Part shown: positions 1 to 5,463 of the stretch, one piece after another | How positions within the stretch are numbered: the stretch's first letter is position 1 | How the letters are laid out: every line of letters starts with the position of its first letter | DNA from: CAYPOY01 sp964412395 | GTDB lineage: Bacteria; Chloroflexota; Anaerolineae; B4-G1 | Length of the DNA: 5,531 nucleotides | Assembly: GCA_964412395.1 (NCBI GenBank) | Contig: CAYPOY010000344.1 | Span: 1 to 5,531, forward strand | Direction of reading: 5' to 3' | Program-made: the position numbers and the translations under genes | Notes under the pieces: generated by a model | What the model saw: only the letters and a program-made list of their open reading frames with translations | Databases searched by the model: none | What the model was told of the DNA's origin: nothing

Positions 1-54
1 TAGCGCGCAGCAATCGGGATGCTGAGGTCCGGGGTTCAAATCCCCGCGCCCCGA
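1..54 (+). tRNA. tRNA-Pro (anticodon CGG), 3' part, 5' end outside the window
   Basis: The visible part runs from the 3' side of the D arm to the discriminator base. The anticodon stem is CAGCA (8-12) paired with TGCTG (20-24) around the 7-base loop ATCGGGA (13-19). The anticodon is CGG at 15-17, after the invariant T at 14, so the tRNA reads proline codon CCG. The variable loop is AGGTC (25-29). The T arm is CGGGG / TTCAAAT / CCCCG (30-46), with the TTC that becomes T-psi-C. The 3' acceptor strand is CGCCCCG (47-53) and A54 is the discriminator. The following bases are CTG, so CCA is not encoded and must be added by CCA-adding enzyme. The 5' acceptor strand, expected to be CGGGGCG, lies before the window. 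The gene converges on mazG. Confidence 0.92.
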
Positions 55-64
55 CTGCTCAACC

Positions 65-91
65 AAACCCCACCCTCATCGGGTGGGGTTT
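65..91. terminator. Perfect hairpin between convergent tRNA-Pro and mazG, probable bidirectional terminator
   Basis: AAACCCCACCC (65-75) pairs perfectly with GGGTGGGGTTT (81-91) around a 5-base loop TCATC: 11 base pairs, seven of them G-C. It starts 10 bases after the tRNA end. The T tract is only three bases on either strand and comes from the base of the stem itself, so it departs from the classical rho-independent form. The position between two converging genes and the length of the stem support termination in one or both directions. The mazG stop codon lies in the loop, and the last mazG codons form one arm. Confidence 0.7.
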
Positions 92-1536
92 CGCAATTTA
101 TCATTCCACTTCGCTTCCTGCCATAGCGCCTCTAACTCGTCAAACGTCAGCGCCGCCAGGTGCAATCCGCGCTCGCGGGCCAGCGTCTCGACAGCACGAA
201 AGCGGCGGGCAAAGCGAGCGTTCGCTTTCCGCAACGCTGTCTCCGGGCCCACCCCCAGCCAGCGGGCCCAGTTGACCACCGCAAACAGCAGGTCGCCCAA
301 TTCTGCTTCCTTTTCCTCCTGGGCGGTCGCCTCCTCCACCTCGGCCATCTCCTCGCGGATCTTGTCTACCACACCACCCGCCTCCGCCCAATCGAAGCCC
401 ACGCGGGCCGCGCGCCGGCCGTAGGTATCGGCCTGTTGCAATGCTGGCAGCGCTGCCGGGACACCATCCAGCACTGAGCGATCCTCACCCTTCTCCTCCC
501 GTTTCAGTTCCTCCCAGCGGCGCAACACCTCCTCAGTCCCGTTTACCAACCGCCCACCCCAAACATGCGGGTGGCGGTGTTTGAGTTTTTCGTCAATACC
601 AGCGATAACATGCGCCATTTGGAACTCACCCGCTTCAGTGGCGATCTGCGCGTGAAGCAGAATTTGCAACAACAAGTCGCCCAGTTCTTCCTGCAGCGCT
701 CGCAGGTCGCCTGAGTCAATCGCCTCCGCTACCTCATACGCCTCCTCCAACAGCCCTGCCCGCAGGCTTCCGTGGGTCTGCTCGCGATCCCAAGGGCAGC
801 CATCCGGCGCGCGGAGGTGAGCTACCGTGTCCTGCAGGCCCTCAAAGCTGGTGACACCGGGAAGCGGCGGTACGTAAAGCGTGGTCAAGTGAGTGATATC
901 GTCACGGCGGTCGAGTTTGTAGAGTGGCAAATGGACGACACGCTGCTCAGGAGTCCCAGCCGCGTGCACCAGTATCACCCCGTGATCGTCGGGATACTGG
1001 TTCATCAGCGTGAGTTTAACGTCGGTGGCGAGCGCTCGGCTGTAAAGTTGGCCCACCAGCGATGGCAGGCCCGGGTTGAGTGGCGGGTGATGACGAGCCG
1101 CCAGCTCCACCGCATCGTAGACCTGCAAGCCCGACAGCGCGTCTACCCGCAGCGCCGTGAGCGTGGGCTCGACAAAACTCAGTCCTTCTACGATGTGTAC
1201 CGCCAGGCCAGCCTCCTCCGCCCGCGACAGAACCTGCTTCACCGTGGCTTCCCCCACCAGCGGATGGCCCGGCACGGCGTAAATAACCCCATCTGGGCGC
1301 TGTCCCAATCGCAACACCTCACCGGAGATAGCATCATAGACCTGCAGGAAATCCTCCGCGGCCTCGTAGAGGTAGTCAAAGGAATGTAACGTCAAATGTG
1401 ATGGCAGCCCGGCCACGGTCGGGTGATGCTCTGTGCGCAGCCAAACCTCGCCAGCGGCTTCCAGCACCTCCCATGCCTCCCGCGTCAGGTAACATAGATC
1501 GCCTGGCCCCAGACCCACGATCGTGATCATGCCCAT
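76..1536 (-). CDS. mazG: YabN-type fusion: N-terminal tetrapyrrole methylase-like domain plus two MazG nucleotide pyrophosphohydrolase modules
   Basis: The protein is 486 residues. Residues 3 to about 225 look like a tetrapyrrole (SAM-dependent) methylase domain, with VGLGPGD at 7-13 and AVPGHP at 87-92; in YabN proteins the role of this domain is unknown. A first MazG module follows, with GCPWDREQTH at 246-255, metal-binding residues E264, E265, E268, E284 and D287 (the EExxE...ExxD pattern), and KLKHRHPHVWG at 317-327. A second module repeats the pattern with E395, E396, E399, E412 and D415. MazG enzymes hydrolyse nucleoside triphosphates to monophosphates and pyrophosphate, clearing non-canonical nucleotides or lowering (p)ppGpp in the cytoplasm. 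I chose the ATG at 1536 because GGAGGTG lies upstream with 6-base spacing. A further ATG at 1530 is possible, while an in-frame ATG at 1584 would add a Cys-rich leader unlike the family. It is the last gene of the operon, 91 bp after rpsI. Its substrate cannot be told from sequence. Confidence 0.9.
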   Translation of the reverse strand: MGMITIVGLGPGDLCYLTREAWEVLEAAGEVWLRTEHHPTVAGLPSHLTLHSFDYLYEAAEDFLQVYDAISGEVLRLGQRPDGVIYAVPGHPLVGEATVKQVLSRAEEAGLAVHIVEGLSFVEPTLTALRVDALSGLQVYDAVELAARHHPPLNPGLPSLVGQLYSRALATDVKLTLMNQYPDDHGVILVHAAGTPEQRVVHLPLYKLDRRDDITHLTTLYVPPLPGVTSFEGLQDTVAHLRAPDGCPWDREQTHGSLRAGLLEEAYEVAEAIDSGDLRALQEELGDLLLQILLHAQIATEAGEFQMAHVIAGIDEKLKHRHPHVWGGRLVNGTEEVLRRWEELKREEKGEDRSVLDGVPAALPALQQADTYGRRAARVGFDWAEAGGVVDKIREEMAEVEEATAQEEKEAELGDLLFAVVNWARWLGVGPETALRKANARFARRFRAVETLARERGLHLAALTFDELEALWQEAKWNDKLRNPTR

Positions 1537-1540
1537 ACAA

Positions 1541-1547
1541 CACCTCC
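1541..1547 (-). promoter_or_regulatory. Ribosome binding site that sets the mazG start
   Basis: The minus strand reads GGAGGTG here, six bases before the ATG at 1536 when measured from GGAGG. It lies downstream of the longer in-frame ATG at 1584, so the site excludes the 16-residue upstream extension. Confidence 0.8.
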
Positions 1548-1577
1548 GTGGTACAGAAATGCGACAGAAACACGAAA

Positions 1578-1603
1578 GGGGCAAGGCAATTCTGCCATGC
1601 CCC
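1578..1603 (-). terminator. Terminator-like hairpin between rpsI and mazG
   Basis: On the minus strand GGGGCA-T-GGCA pairs with TGCC-T-TGCCCC around the loop GAAT: 10 base pairs with one T-T mismatch. It is followed by TTTCGTGTTTCTG, which is T-rich but interrupted. It begins 24 bases after the rpsI stop. The form fits an intrinsic terminator or attenuator closing the ribosomal operon, with leaky readthrough into mazG. I see no convincing promoter between the hairpin and mazG, which favours incomplete termination. The plus strand has no T tract after the hairpin. Confidence 0.55.
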
Positions 1604-1627
1604 CGACGTACTTGCCTGTCCTTTTAC

Positions 1628-2017
1628 CTAACGCTTGGTGTACTGGGGTGCTTTGCGGGCTCGCTTGAGACCAGGCTTCTTCCGTTCCTTTACCCGCGCA
1701 TCGCGGGTGAGAAAGCCACCCTTGCGCAGGACCGGTCGCAGATCCGGGTCCACCTTCAACAACGCCCGCGCGATGCCCAGCCGGACTGCCCCAGATTGCC
1801 CGGTCATCCCCCCACCCTTTACTTTGACACTGATGTTGAAGCGATTCTCCATCGCCGTCACCTCAAGCGGCTCCTTGAGACGGAGAACGTCCCCCCCCCG
1901 GACGAAATACTCTTCGAGCGGTCGCTCGTTGACGATGATAGTACCATCGCCGGCGGGAAAGAGCCGCACCAGCGCCGTAGCTCTCTTGCGTCGTCCAACC
2001 GCTTCGTAGTACTCCAT
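1628..2017 (-). CDS. rpsI: 30S ribosomal protein S9 (uS9)
   Basis: The protein is 129 residues, the usual length for bacterial S9. It opens with MEYYEAVGRRKRATA, which holds the conserved GRRK/RA segment. It has VKGGGMTGQSGA in the middle and ends with a basic tail KRARKAPQYTKR, whose final Lys-Arg reaches toward the P-site tRNA in known ribosomes. I chose the ATG at 2017: AGGAGG at 2027-2032 sits 9 bases before it, but only 3 bases before the alternative ATG at 2023, which would add Met-Val. The Shine-Dalgarno site lies in the 16-bp gap just after the rplM stop, so the two genes are tightly coupled, as rplM-rpsI pairs are in most bacteria. The coding strand contains a run of nine G (1891-1899) encoding part of Val-Arg-Gly-Gly-Asp. 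Confidence 0.97.
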   Translation of the reverse strand: MEYYEAVGRRKRATALVRLFPAGDGTIIVNERPLEEYFVRGGDVLRLKEPLEVTAMENRFNISVKVKGGGMTGQSGAVRLGIARALLKVDPDLRPVLRKGGFLTRDARVKERKKPGLKRARKAPQYTKR

Positions 2018-2026
2018 TACCATTTC

Positions 2027-2032
2027 CCTCCT
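2027..2032 (-). promoter_or_regulatory. Ribosome binding site that sets the rpsI start
   Basis: AGGAGG on the minus strand immediately follows the rplM stop region. Its distance favours the ATG at 2017 (9 bases) over the ATG at 2023 (3 bases). Confidence 0.75.
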
Positions 2033-2033
2033 G

Positions 2034-2465
2034 TCAACTCAACTCCAGCGGCTCAGGTTGCTGTGCCGCGTGGGGGTGATCCGGGCCTGCGTAGACCTTC
2101 AACTTCTTGAACATCCGTCGCCCCAGCCGGTTTTTCGGCAGCATGCCTCGCACCGCGTGCTCGATCACCCGCGTGGGGTGCTTCTGGAGTAGATTGCGCA
2201 GTGTGATCTCCTTGAGCCCACCAGGATAGCCAGAGTGACGATAGTAGATTTTCTGATCCAGCTTGCGTCCGGTAACGTGGATCTTCTCGGCGTTGACGAC
2301 AATCACATGGTCACCGGCATCAACCGAGGGTGAGTAGATGGGCTTGTGCTTGCCACGCAGAACGTGTGCCACCCTAGTAGCCAGGCGGCCCAGCGTCTGC
2401 CCCGTGGCGTCCACCACGTACCACTCACGCTCGATCTCGCTAGGCTTCGTAACATAGGTCTTCAT
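2034..2465 (-). CDS. rplM: 50S ribosomal protein L13 (uL13)
   Basis: The protein is 143 residues, matching the family length of about 142-145. It begins MKTYVTKPSEIEREWYVVDA, a standard L13 opening, and continues with GQTLGRLATRVAHVLRGKHK, then DAGDHVIVVNAEKI, RGMLPKNRLGRRMFKKLKVY and the typical ending AGPDHPHAAQQPEPLEL. L13 is an early assembly protein of the 50S subunit that binds 23S rRNA. The open frame extends nine codons further upstream (to 2492), but AGAGG at 2473-2477 lies 7 bases before the ATG at 2465, and the family alignment starts there. It is separated from truA by 51 bp and from rpsI by 16 bp. No hairpin characteristic of an L13 autoregulatory leader was recognised in the 51-bp gap. 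Confidence 0.97.
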   Translation of the reverse strand: MKTYVTKPSEIEREWYVVDATGQTLGRLATRVAHVLRGKHKPIYSPSVDAGDHVIVVNAEKIHVTGRKLDQKIYYRHSGYPGGLKEITLRNLLQKHPTRVIEHAVRGMLPKNRLGRRMFKKLKVYAGPDHPHAAQQPEPLELS

Positions 2466-2472
2466 AGTATAA

Positions 2473-2477
2473 CCTCT
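2473..2477 (-). promoter_or_regulatory. Ribosome binding site that sets the rplM start
   Basis: AGAGG on the minus strand, within AAGAGGTT, lies seven bases before the ATG at 2465. This supports that start over the in-frame ATG at 2492. Confidence 0.7.
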
Positions 2478-2516
2478 TCGTACCCACGCCAACGACTTAT
2501 GGACACCAAAACCCCC

Positions 2517-3245
2517 TCAGTACTTCACCTGCACCAGACAAAGGCCATGCGGGGGGGCCGTCGGCCCGGCCTGGCTGCGCTCGCACGACGCCAGCACCGC
2601 TGTGAACTCCTCCACACTCATCCCGCCCCGCCCCACCCCAAGCAACGTGCCGACGATACTGCGCACCATGTGGTAGAGAAAAGCGTTCGCCTCAATGTCA
2701 AAGGTCAACCAGGGGAGCTCCCCACCCCACTCCGCCTTCAGCACCTGCCGCACCGTGACCTGACCCTGTGGTGGCTGCCCAAAGGTGGCAAAGTCATGCT
2801 CGCCCACCAGGGACTGGGCCGCCCGCTGCATCGCCTTCACATCCAGCGAGACAGCCACGTGCAGACTGTACCGCTGGGCCATAGGCCAACGCACCGGCGC
2901 GTTGTAAAGCGTGTAACGGTAGTGTCGGCTGCGGGCATCATAACGCGGGTGAAAGTCTGGCGCGGCTTCCTCAACCTCTTGAACAGCGACGTCAGTGGGT
3001 AGGATTGCGTTCAACGCCCGGTGCAGGTCATCCAGTCCGTGCCGCCAGGTCGTATCAAAGGCGATGACCTGCCCTGCCGCGTGCACTCCGGCATCAGTGC
3101 GGCCCGCTGCCAAGACGGCGCTCCTCTCCTGGGACACCTGCGCCAGCGCCGCTTCCAGTACCGCTTGAACGGTCGGGGTGTTAGCCTGACGTTGGAACCC
3201 GCTGTAGTCCGTCCCATCGTAGGCGACGACCGCCCGCACCCGCAT
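2517..3245 (-). CDS. truA: tRNA pseudouridine(38-40) synthase TruA
   Basis: TruA converts uridines 38, 39 and 40 in the anticodon arm of many tRNAs to pseudouridine. The protein is 242 residues, near the usual 245-270. It opens with VVAYDGTDYSGFQRQ (6-20). The catalytic motif GRTDAGVHA is at 48-56 with the nucleophilic Asp at residue 51. FHPRYDARSRHYRYTLYN is at 98-115, where Tyr109 or Tyr111 would correspond to the active-site tyrosine. The conserved C-terminal segment NAFLYHMVRSIVGTLLGVGRG is at 187-207. The ATG at 3245 has only a modest Shine-Dalgarno site (AGG about 7 bases upstream, within AGGCAGG), so translation may depend partly on coupling to rplQ, whose stop is 25 bp upstream. Placement between rplQ and rplM is common in Gram-positive and Chloroflexota-type operons. 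Confidence 0.96.
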   Translation of the reverse strand: MRVRAVVAYDGTDYSGFQRQANTPTVQAVLEAALAQVSQERSAVLAAGRTDAGVHAAGQVIAFDTTWRHGLDDLHRALNAILPTDVAVQEVEEAAPDFHPRYDARSRHYRYTLYNAPVRWPMAQRYSLHVAVSLDVKAMQRAAQSLVGEHDFATFGQPPQGQVTVRQVLKAEWGGELPWLTFDIEANAFLYHMVRSIVGTLLGVGRGGMSVEEFTAVLASCERSQAGPTAPPHGLCLVQVKY

Positions 3246-3270
3246 CGTAGTGCCTGCCTACCTTCTGCTC

Positions 3271-3684
3271 CTACTCCTCAACCAACTCCAACAGGACCAT
3301 CGGTGCAGCGTCGCCCTTACGCGGCTCCAACTTGTAGGTGCGGGTGTAGCCACCGGGCCTGTCCATGTAACGCGGCGCGATGTCCTCAAACAGCTTTCCC
3401 AAGATGTCCACCACTGTGCCATCAGGCTCCGTCACCCACCGGTTCAGACGACCAGATGCCAGCCGGCGGGCGTGGACGCCCCGAGCCGGATCTCCTAGCT
3501 CCGCTACCAACCCTCGTTTCGCCAGTGTGATCAATTTCTCCGCCTGTCCACGGACCGCATCGGCCTTCGCCTTGGTCGTCTCAATACGCTCATGATAGAA
3601 CAACGCTGTCACCAGGTTACGGCGTAAAGCCTTGCGATGACCGCTGGAGCGGTTCAGTTTCTTCCCTGCAACACGATGGCGCAT
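3271..3684 (-). CDS. rplQ: 50S ribosomal protein L17 (bL17)
   Basis: The protein is 137 residues, slightly longer than E. coli L17 (127). The N-terminus MRHRVAGKKLNRSSGHRKAL is the family signature, followed by RRNLVTALFYHERIETT and KAKADAVRGQAEKLITLAKRG. The C-terminal part has GGYTRTYKLEPRKGDAAPMVLLELVE, the standard ending where L17 packs at the polypeptide exit side of the 50S subunit. The ATG directly abuts the rpoA TAG stop with no bases between. Its Shine-Dalgarno site GGAGGT (3691-3696) is inside the final rpoA codons at 6-base spacing, so the two are almost certainly translationally coupled. The rpoA-rplQ pair is widely conserved in bacteria. Confidence 0.97.
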   Translation of the reverse strand: MRHRVAGKKLNRSSGHRKALRRNLVTALFYHERIETTKAKADAVRGQAEKLITLAKRGLVAELGDPARGVHARRLASGRLNRWVTEPDGTVVDILGKLFEDIAPRYMDRPGGYTRTYKLEPRKGDAAPMVLLELVEE

Positions 3685-4638
3685 CTACGTACCTCCACTC
3701 CCCCCCGCACCCTTCTCCAGAAAGCCTCGCTTCTGGAGTCGCGCCTTCAATTCATTCAGCGATTTTTGTCCAAAGTTACGAATAGTCAGCAAGGTATCAT
3801 CTCCCAATGCCAACATCTCCAGCACCTCACCCACACTGGTGATGCCTGTGCGCCTGAGAGAGTTGAACACACGCACGCTCAGGTCAAGTTGCTCGATAGG
3901 GATCTCATAGACCTCACCGGGAAGGCCAGTCCCCTCTTCAACCTGTTCAACTTCCTCCCTCAGGGTGAGACCAGCGATCAGCCGCAGATGAGTCACCAGG
4001 ATACGTGCCGCTTCTTTAAGCGCATCCAACGGCGCAATCCGCCCGTCGCTCCAGATCTCCAGCGTCAGACGGTCGTAGTTGGTCATCTGACCTACCCGCG
4101 CCCGATCCACGTCGAAAGCGACGCGGCGGATAGGGCTGAATACGGCACCCACGGGGAGTTCGCCGATAGGCAGCCGACCACGCCCGTCGACTGGCAGGTA
4201 ACCCCGCCCCTGTTCAACCGTGAACTCGATATCGAGGTACACATCATCGGAATCCACAGTAAAGATATACAAGTCTGGGTTCAGAATCTCGATCTCCGGC
4301 GGGGCCTGAATGTCGCCAGCCGTCACTGTGCCCTCACCCTGCACCTGAAGCGACATACGCATCGGCTCCTGGCTCTCCATATTCAGGCGCAGTTGTTTGA
4401 CCTGCAGTACAAACTGCATCACATCCTCCCGCACGCCTGGGATGGTGGCGAACTCGTGCACATTATCGGAAATGCGGATTGAGGTCACCGCTGCGCCAGG
4501 CAGCGAGGAGAGCAACACCCGTCGGAGGGCATTGCCCAACGTGATGCCGAAGCCACTCTCCAGCGGGCCGATCACGAACCGGCCATAAGTCTGGGAAACC
4601 GCATCCGTCTCAATTTTCGGCAGCACTTGCACTGACAA
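3685..4638 (-). CDS. rpoA: DNA-directed RNA polymerase subunit alpha
   Basis: The protein is 317 residues from the chosen start, within the usual 310-330. The N-terminal domain (about 1-230), which dimerises and nucleates polymerase assembly, shows YGRFVIGPLESGFG and TLGNALRRVLLSSLPGAAV (33-51); the Arg pair at 39-40 corresponds to the assembly-critical region. After a short linker the C-terminal domain has LDLSVRVFNSL (251-261), where Arg256 and Asn259 match the E. coli residues R265 and N268 that bind UP-element DNA, and NFGQKSLNELK (288-298). The end is a Gly-rich tail. I chose a TTG start at 4638 because AGGAGG (4645-4650) is 6 bases upstream; a GTG at 4632 (spacing 12) is the main alternative. 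A longer frame back to 4809 overlaps rpsD and has no family similarity. Confidence 0.96.
   Translation of the reverse strand: MSVQVLPKIETDAVSQTYGRFVIGPLESGFGITLGNALRRVLLSSLPGAAVTSIRISDNVHEFATIPGVREDVMQFVLQVKQLRLNMESQEPMRMSLQVQGEGTVTAGDIQAPPEIEILNPDLYIFTVDSDDVYLDIEFTVEQGRGYLPVDGRGRLPIGELPVGAVFSPIRRVAFDVDRARVGQMTNYDRLTLEIWSDGRIAPLDALKEAARILVTHLRLIAGLTLREEVEQVEEGTGLPGEVYEIPIEQLDLSVRVFNSLRRTGITSVGEVLEMLALGDDTLLTIRNFGQKSLNELKARLQKRGFLEKGAGGSGGT
3691..3696 (-). promoter_or_regulatory. rplQ ribosome binding site embedded in the rpoA 3' end
   Basis: GGAGGT on the minus strand encodes the final Gly-Gly of RpoA and also lies six bases before the rplQ ATG at 3684. This supports coupled translation of alpha and L17. 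Confidence 0.75.
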
Positions 4639-4644
4639 CCATCG

Positions 4645-4650
4645 CCTCCT
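4645..4650 (-). promoter_or_regulatory. Ribosome binding site that sets the rpoA start
   Basis: A full AGGAGG on the minus strand lies six bases before the in-frame TTG at 4638 and twelve before the in-frame GTG at 4632. The only ATG nearby (4642) is two bases from the site and out of frame. Confidence 0.75.
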
Positions 4651-4700
4651 GTGTTCAGCCAGCCTCGGGCCTGTGAGCACACACCACGTTAATGAACCAG

Positions 4701-4730
4701 AGTAAAAACCACGCGAGGGAAACCTTCCAA
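4701..4730 (-). promoter_or_regulatory. Weak possible sigma-70 promoter upstream of rpoA
   Basis: In the 148-bp gap between rpsD and rpoA the minus strand reads TTGGAA (4730-4725), 18 bases, then TTTACT (4706-4701). Each hexamer matches the sigma-70 consensus at four of six positions. A transcript from here would have a leader of roughly 55 bases before the rpoA start. Matches this loose occur by chance, and the call rests partly on the unusual width of the gap. Confidence 0.22.
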
Positions 4731-4786
4731 ACTTACCAGGCCATCGTCCCCAGAACAAGCTCAGAACGAGACATACCGTTACCCTT

Positions 4787-5428
4787 CTAGCGCGAATAAT
4801 ACTCCACAATCAACTGCTCGTTCAACGTCGTATCAATGTCCTCTCGCACGGGTGACTGCAGCACCCGAGCCGTCATCGTCTTTGAATCCAGACTCAACCA
4901 GTTCGGCACTGCCCCTTCATCCAGTTGCTTGGCACGTTCTTTGAAGTATGTACGCTTCAGACTCCCCTCCCGCACCATGATCGTATCCTGCGGACAGACG
5001 ATGTAGGATGGAATGTTCGTGCGGCGACCGTTGACGACAAAGTGGCCATGTTGCACCAACTGGCGAGCCTGCGCCCGTGAGTCAGCGAACCCCAGTCGGT
5101 AGATGACGCTATCGAGCCGGCTCTCCAGAACAATGAGCAGATTCTCACCGGTAAGGCCTGGCCGACGTTCCGCCTCGCGGAAGAAGCGCCGGAACTGACG
5201 CTCCAGCACCCCGTAGATGCGTCGCGCCTTCTGCTTCTCGCGCAACTGACGCGAATAGTCAGATGAACGACGGCGGCGGAACTGGGCCATCCGGCCATGC
5301 TCACCAGGCGGATAGCCGCGGTCTCGCTCAAACGGACACTTGGGTGAGAGACAACGCTGCCCCTTCAAGAACAGTTTTTCCCCTTCACGGCGGCACAGTT
5401 TACAAACCGGGCCTGTATATCTGGCCAT
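4787..5428 (-). CDS. rpsD: 30S ribosomal protein S4 (uS4), zinc-binding form
   Basis: The protein is 213 residues, close to the family length of about 200-209. It starts MARYTGPVCKLCRREG and keeps four cysteines at 9, 12, 26 and 31 (C-x2-C-x13-C-x4-C), the zinc-binding C+ form. The 5' body holds GYPPGEHGRM and QLREKQKARRIYGVLERQF, both standard S4 segments. The S4 RNA-binding domain follows with ESRLDSVIYRLGFADSRAQA and QLVQHGHFVVNGRRTNIPSY. S4 binds 16S rRNA early and organises the 5' domain of the 30S subunit; in E. coli it also represses its own operon. AGGAG at 5435-5439 lies 6 bases before the ATG. It is 35 bp after rpsK and 148 bp before rpoA. The rpsD-rpoA order matches most bacteria but not Bacillus, where rpsD is elsewhere. 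Confidence 0.97.
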   Translation of the reverse strand: MARYTGPVCKLCRREGEKLFLKGQRCLSPKCPFERDRGYPPGEHGRMAQFRRRRSSDYSRQLREKQKARRIYGVLERQFRRFFREAERRPGLTGENLLIVLESRLDSVIYRLGFADSRAQARQLVQHGHFVVNGRRTNIPSYIVCPQDTIMVREGSLKRTYFKERAKQLDEGAVPNWLSLDSKTMTARVLQSPVREDIDTTLNEQLIVEYYSR

Positions 5429-5463
5429 ACTCCACTCCTAATCCTTTCGTCGTAACTCCCAAA

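Noticed and set aside
1..54. Possible tRNA-linked integration site at the tRNA-Pro 3' end
   Set aside because: Only the 3' end is visible; the adjacent DNA is core housekeeping genes with no integrase or duplicated tRNA end in the window.
772..1389. Open frame of 205 codons on the plus strand inside mazG
   Set aside because: It is antisense to a gene with clear family motifs, has no convincing ribosome site, and its product resembles no family I know. Long antisense frames are expected in GC-rich coding DNA.
2458..2490. TATACT close to a -10 box just before the rplM ATG
   Set aside because: It adjoins the start codon, so a transcript would begin inside rplM. The best upstream hexamer (TTGGCG) is only 15 bases away and matches poorly.
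2346..3002. Open frame of 218 codons on the plus strand across rplM and truA
   Set aside because: It crosses the boundary of two well-supported minus-strand genes and its product is low-complexity and His/Arg-rich, typical of shadow frames.
3637..4482. Open frame of 281 codons on the plus strand, antisense to rpoA
   Set aside because: The length is striking, but it is a shadow of the rpoA codon pattern. The translation lacks recognisable domains and it spans the rpoA-rplQ junction.
4610..4642. A 10-codon reading frame starting with ATG at 4642, overlapping the rpoA start
   Set aside because: Its ATG is only two bases from AGGAGG, too close for normal initiation, and the frame is too short to judge. 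It is more likely chance.
4751..4767. Direct repeat CAGAAC twice, with a five-base spacer
   Set aside because: Six bases repeated once within a gap is too short to support a binding site without further copies.
4639..4809. Upstream extension of rpoA to an ATG at 4809
   Set aside because: It overlaps the rpsD end, has no ribosome site consistent with it, and adds 57 residues not found in alpha subunits.
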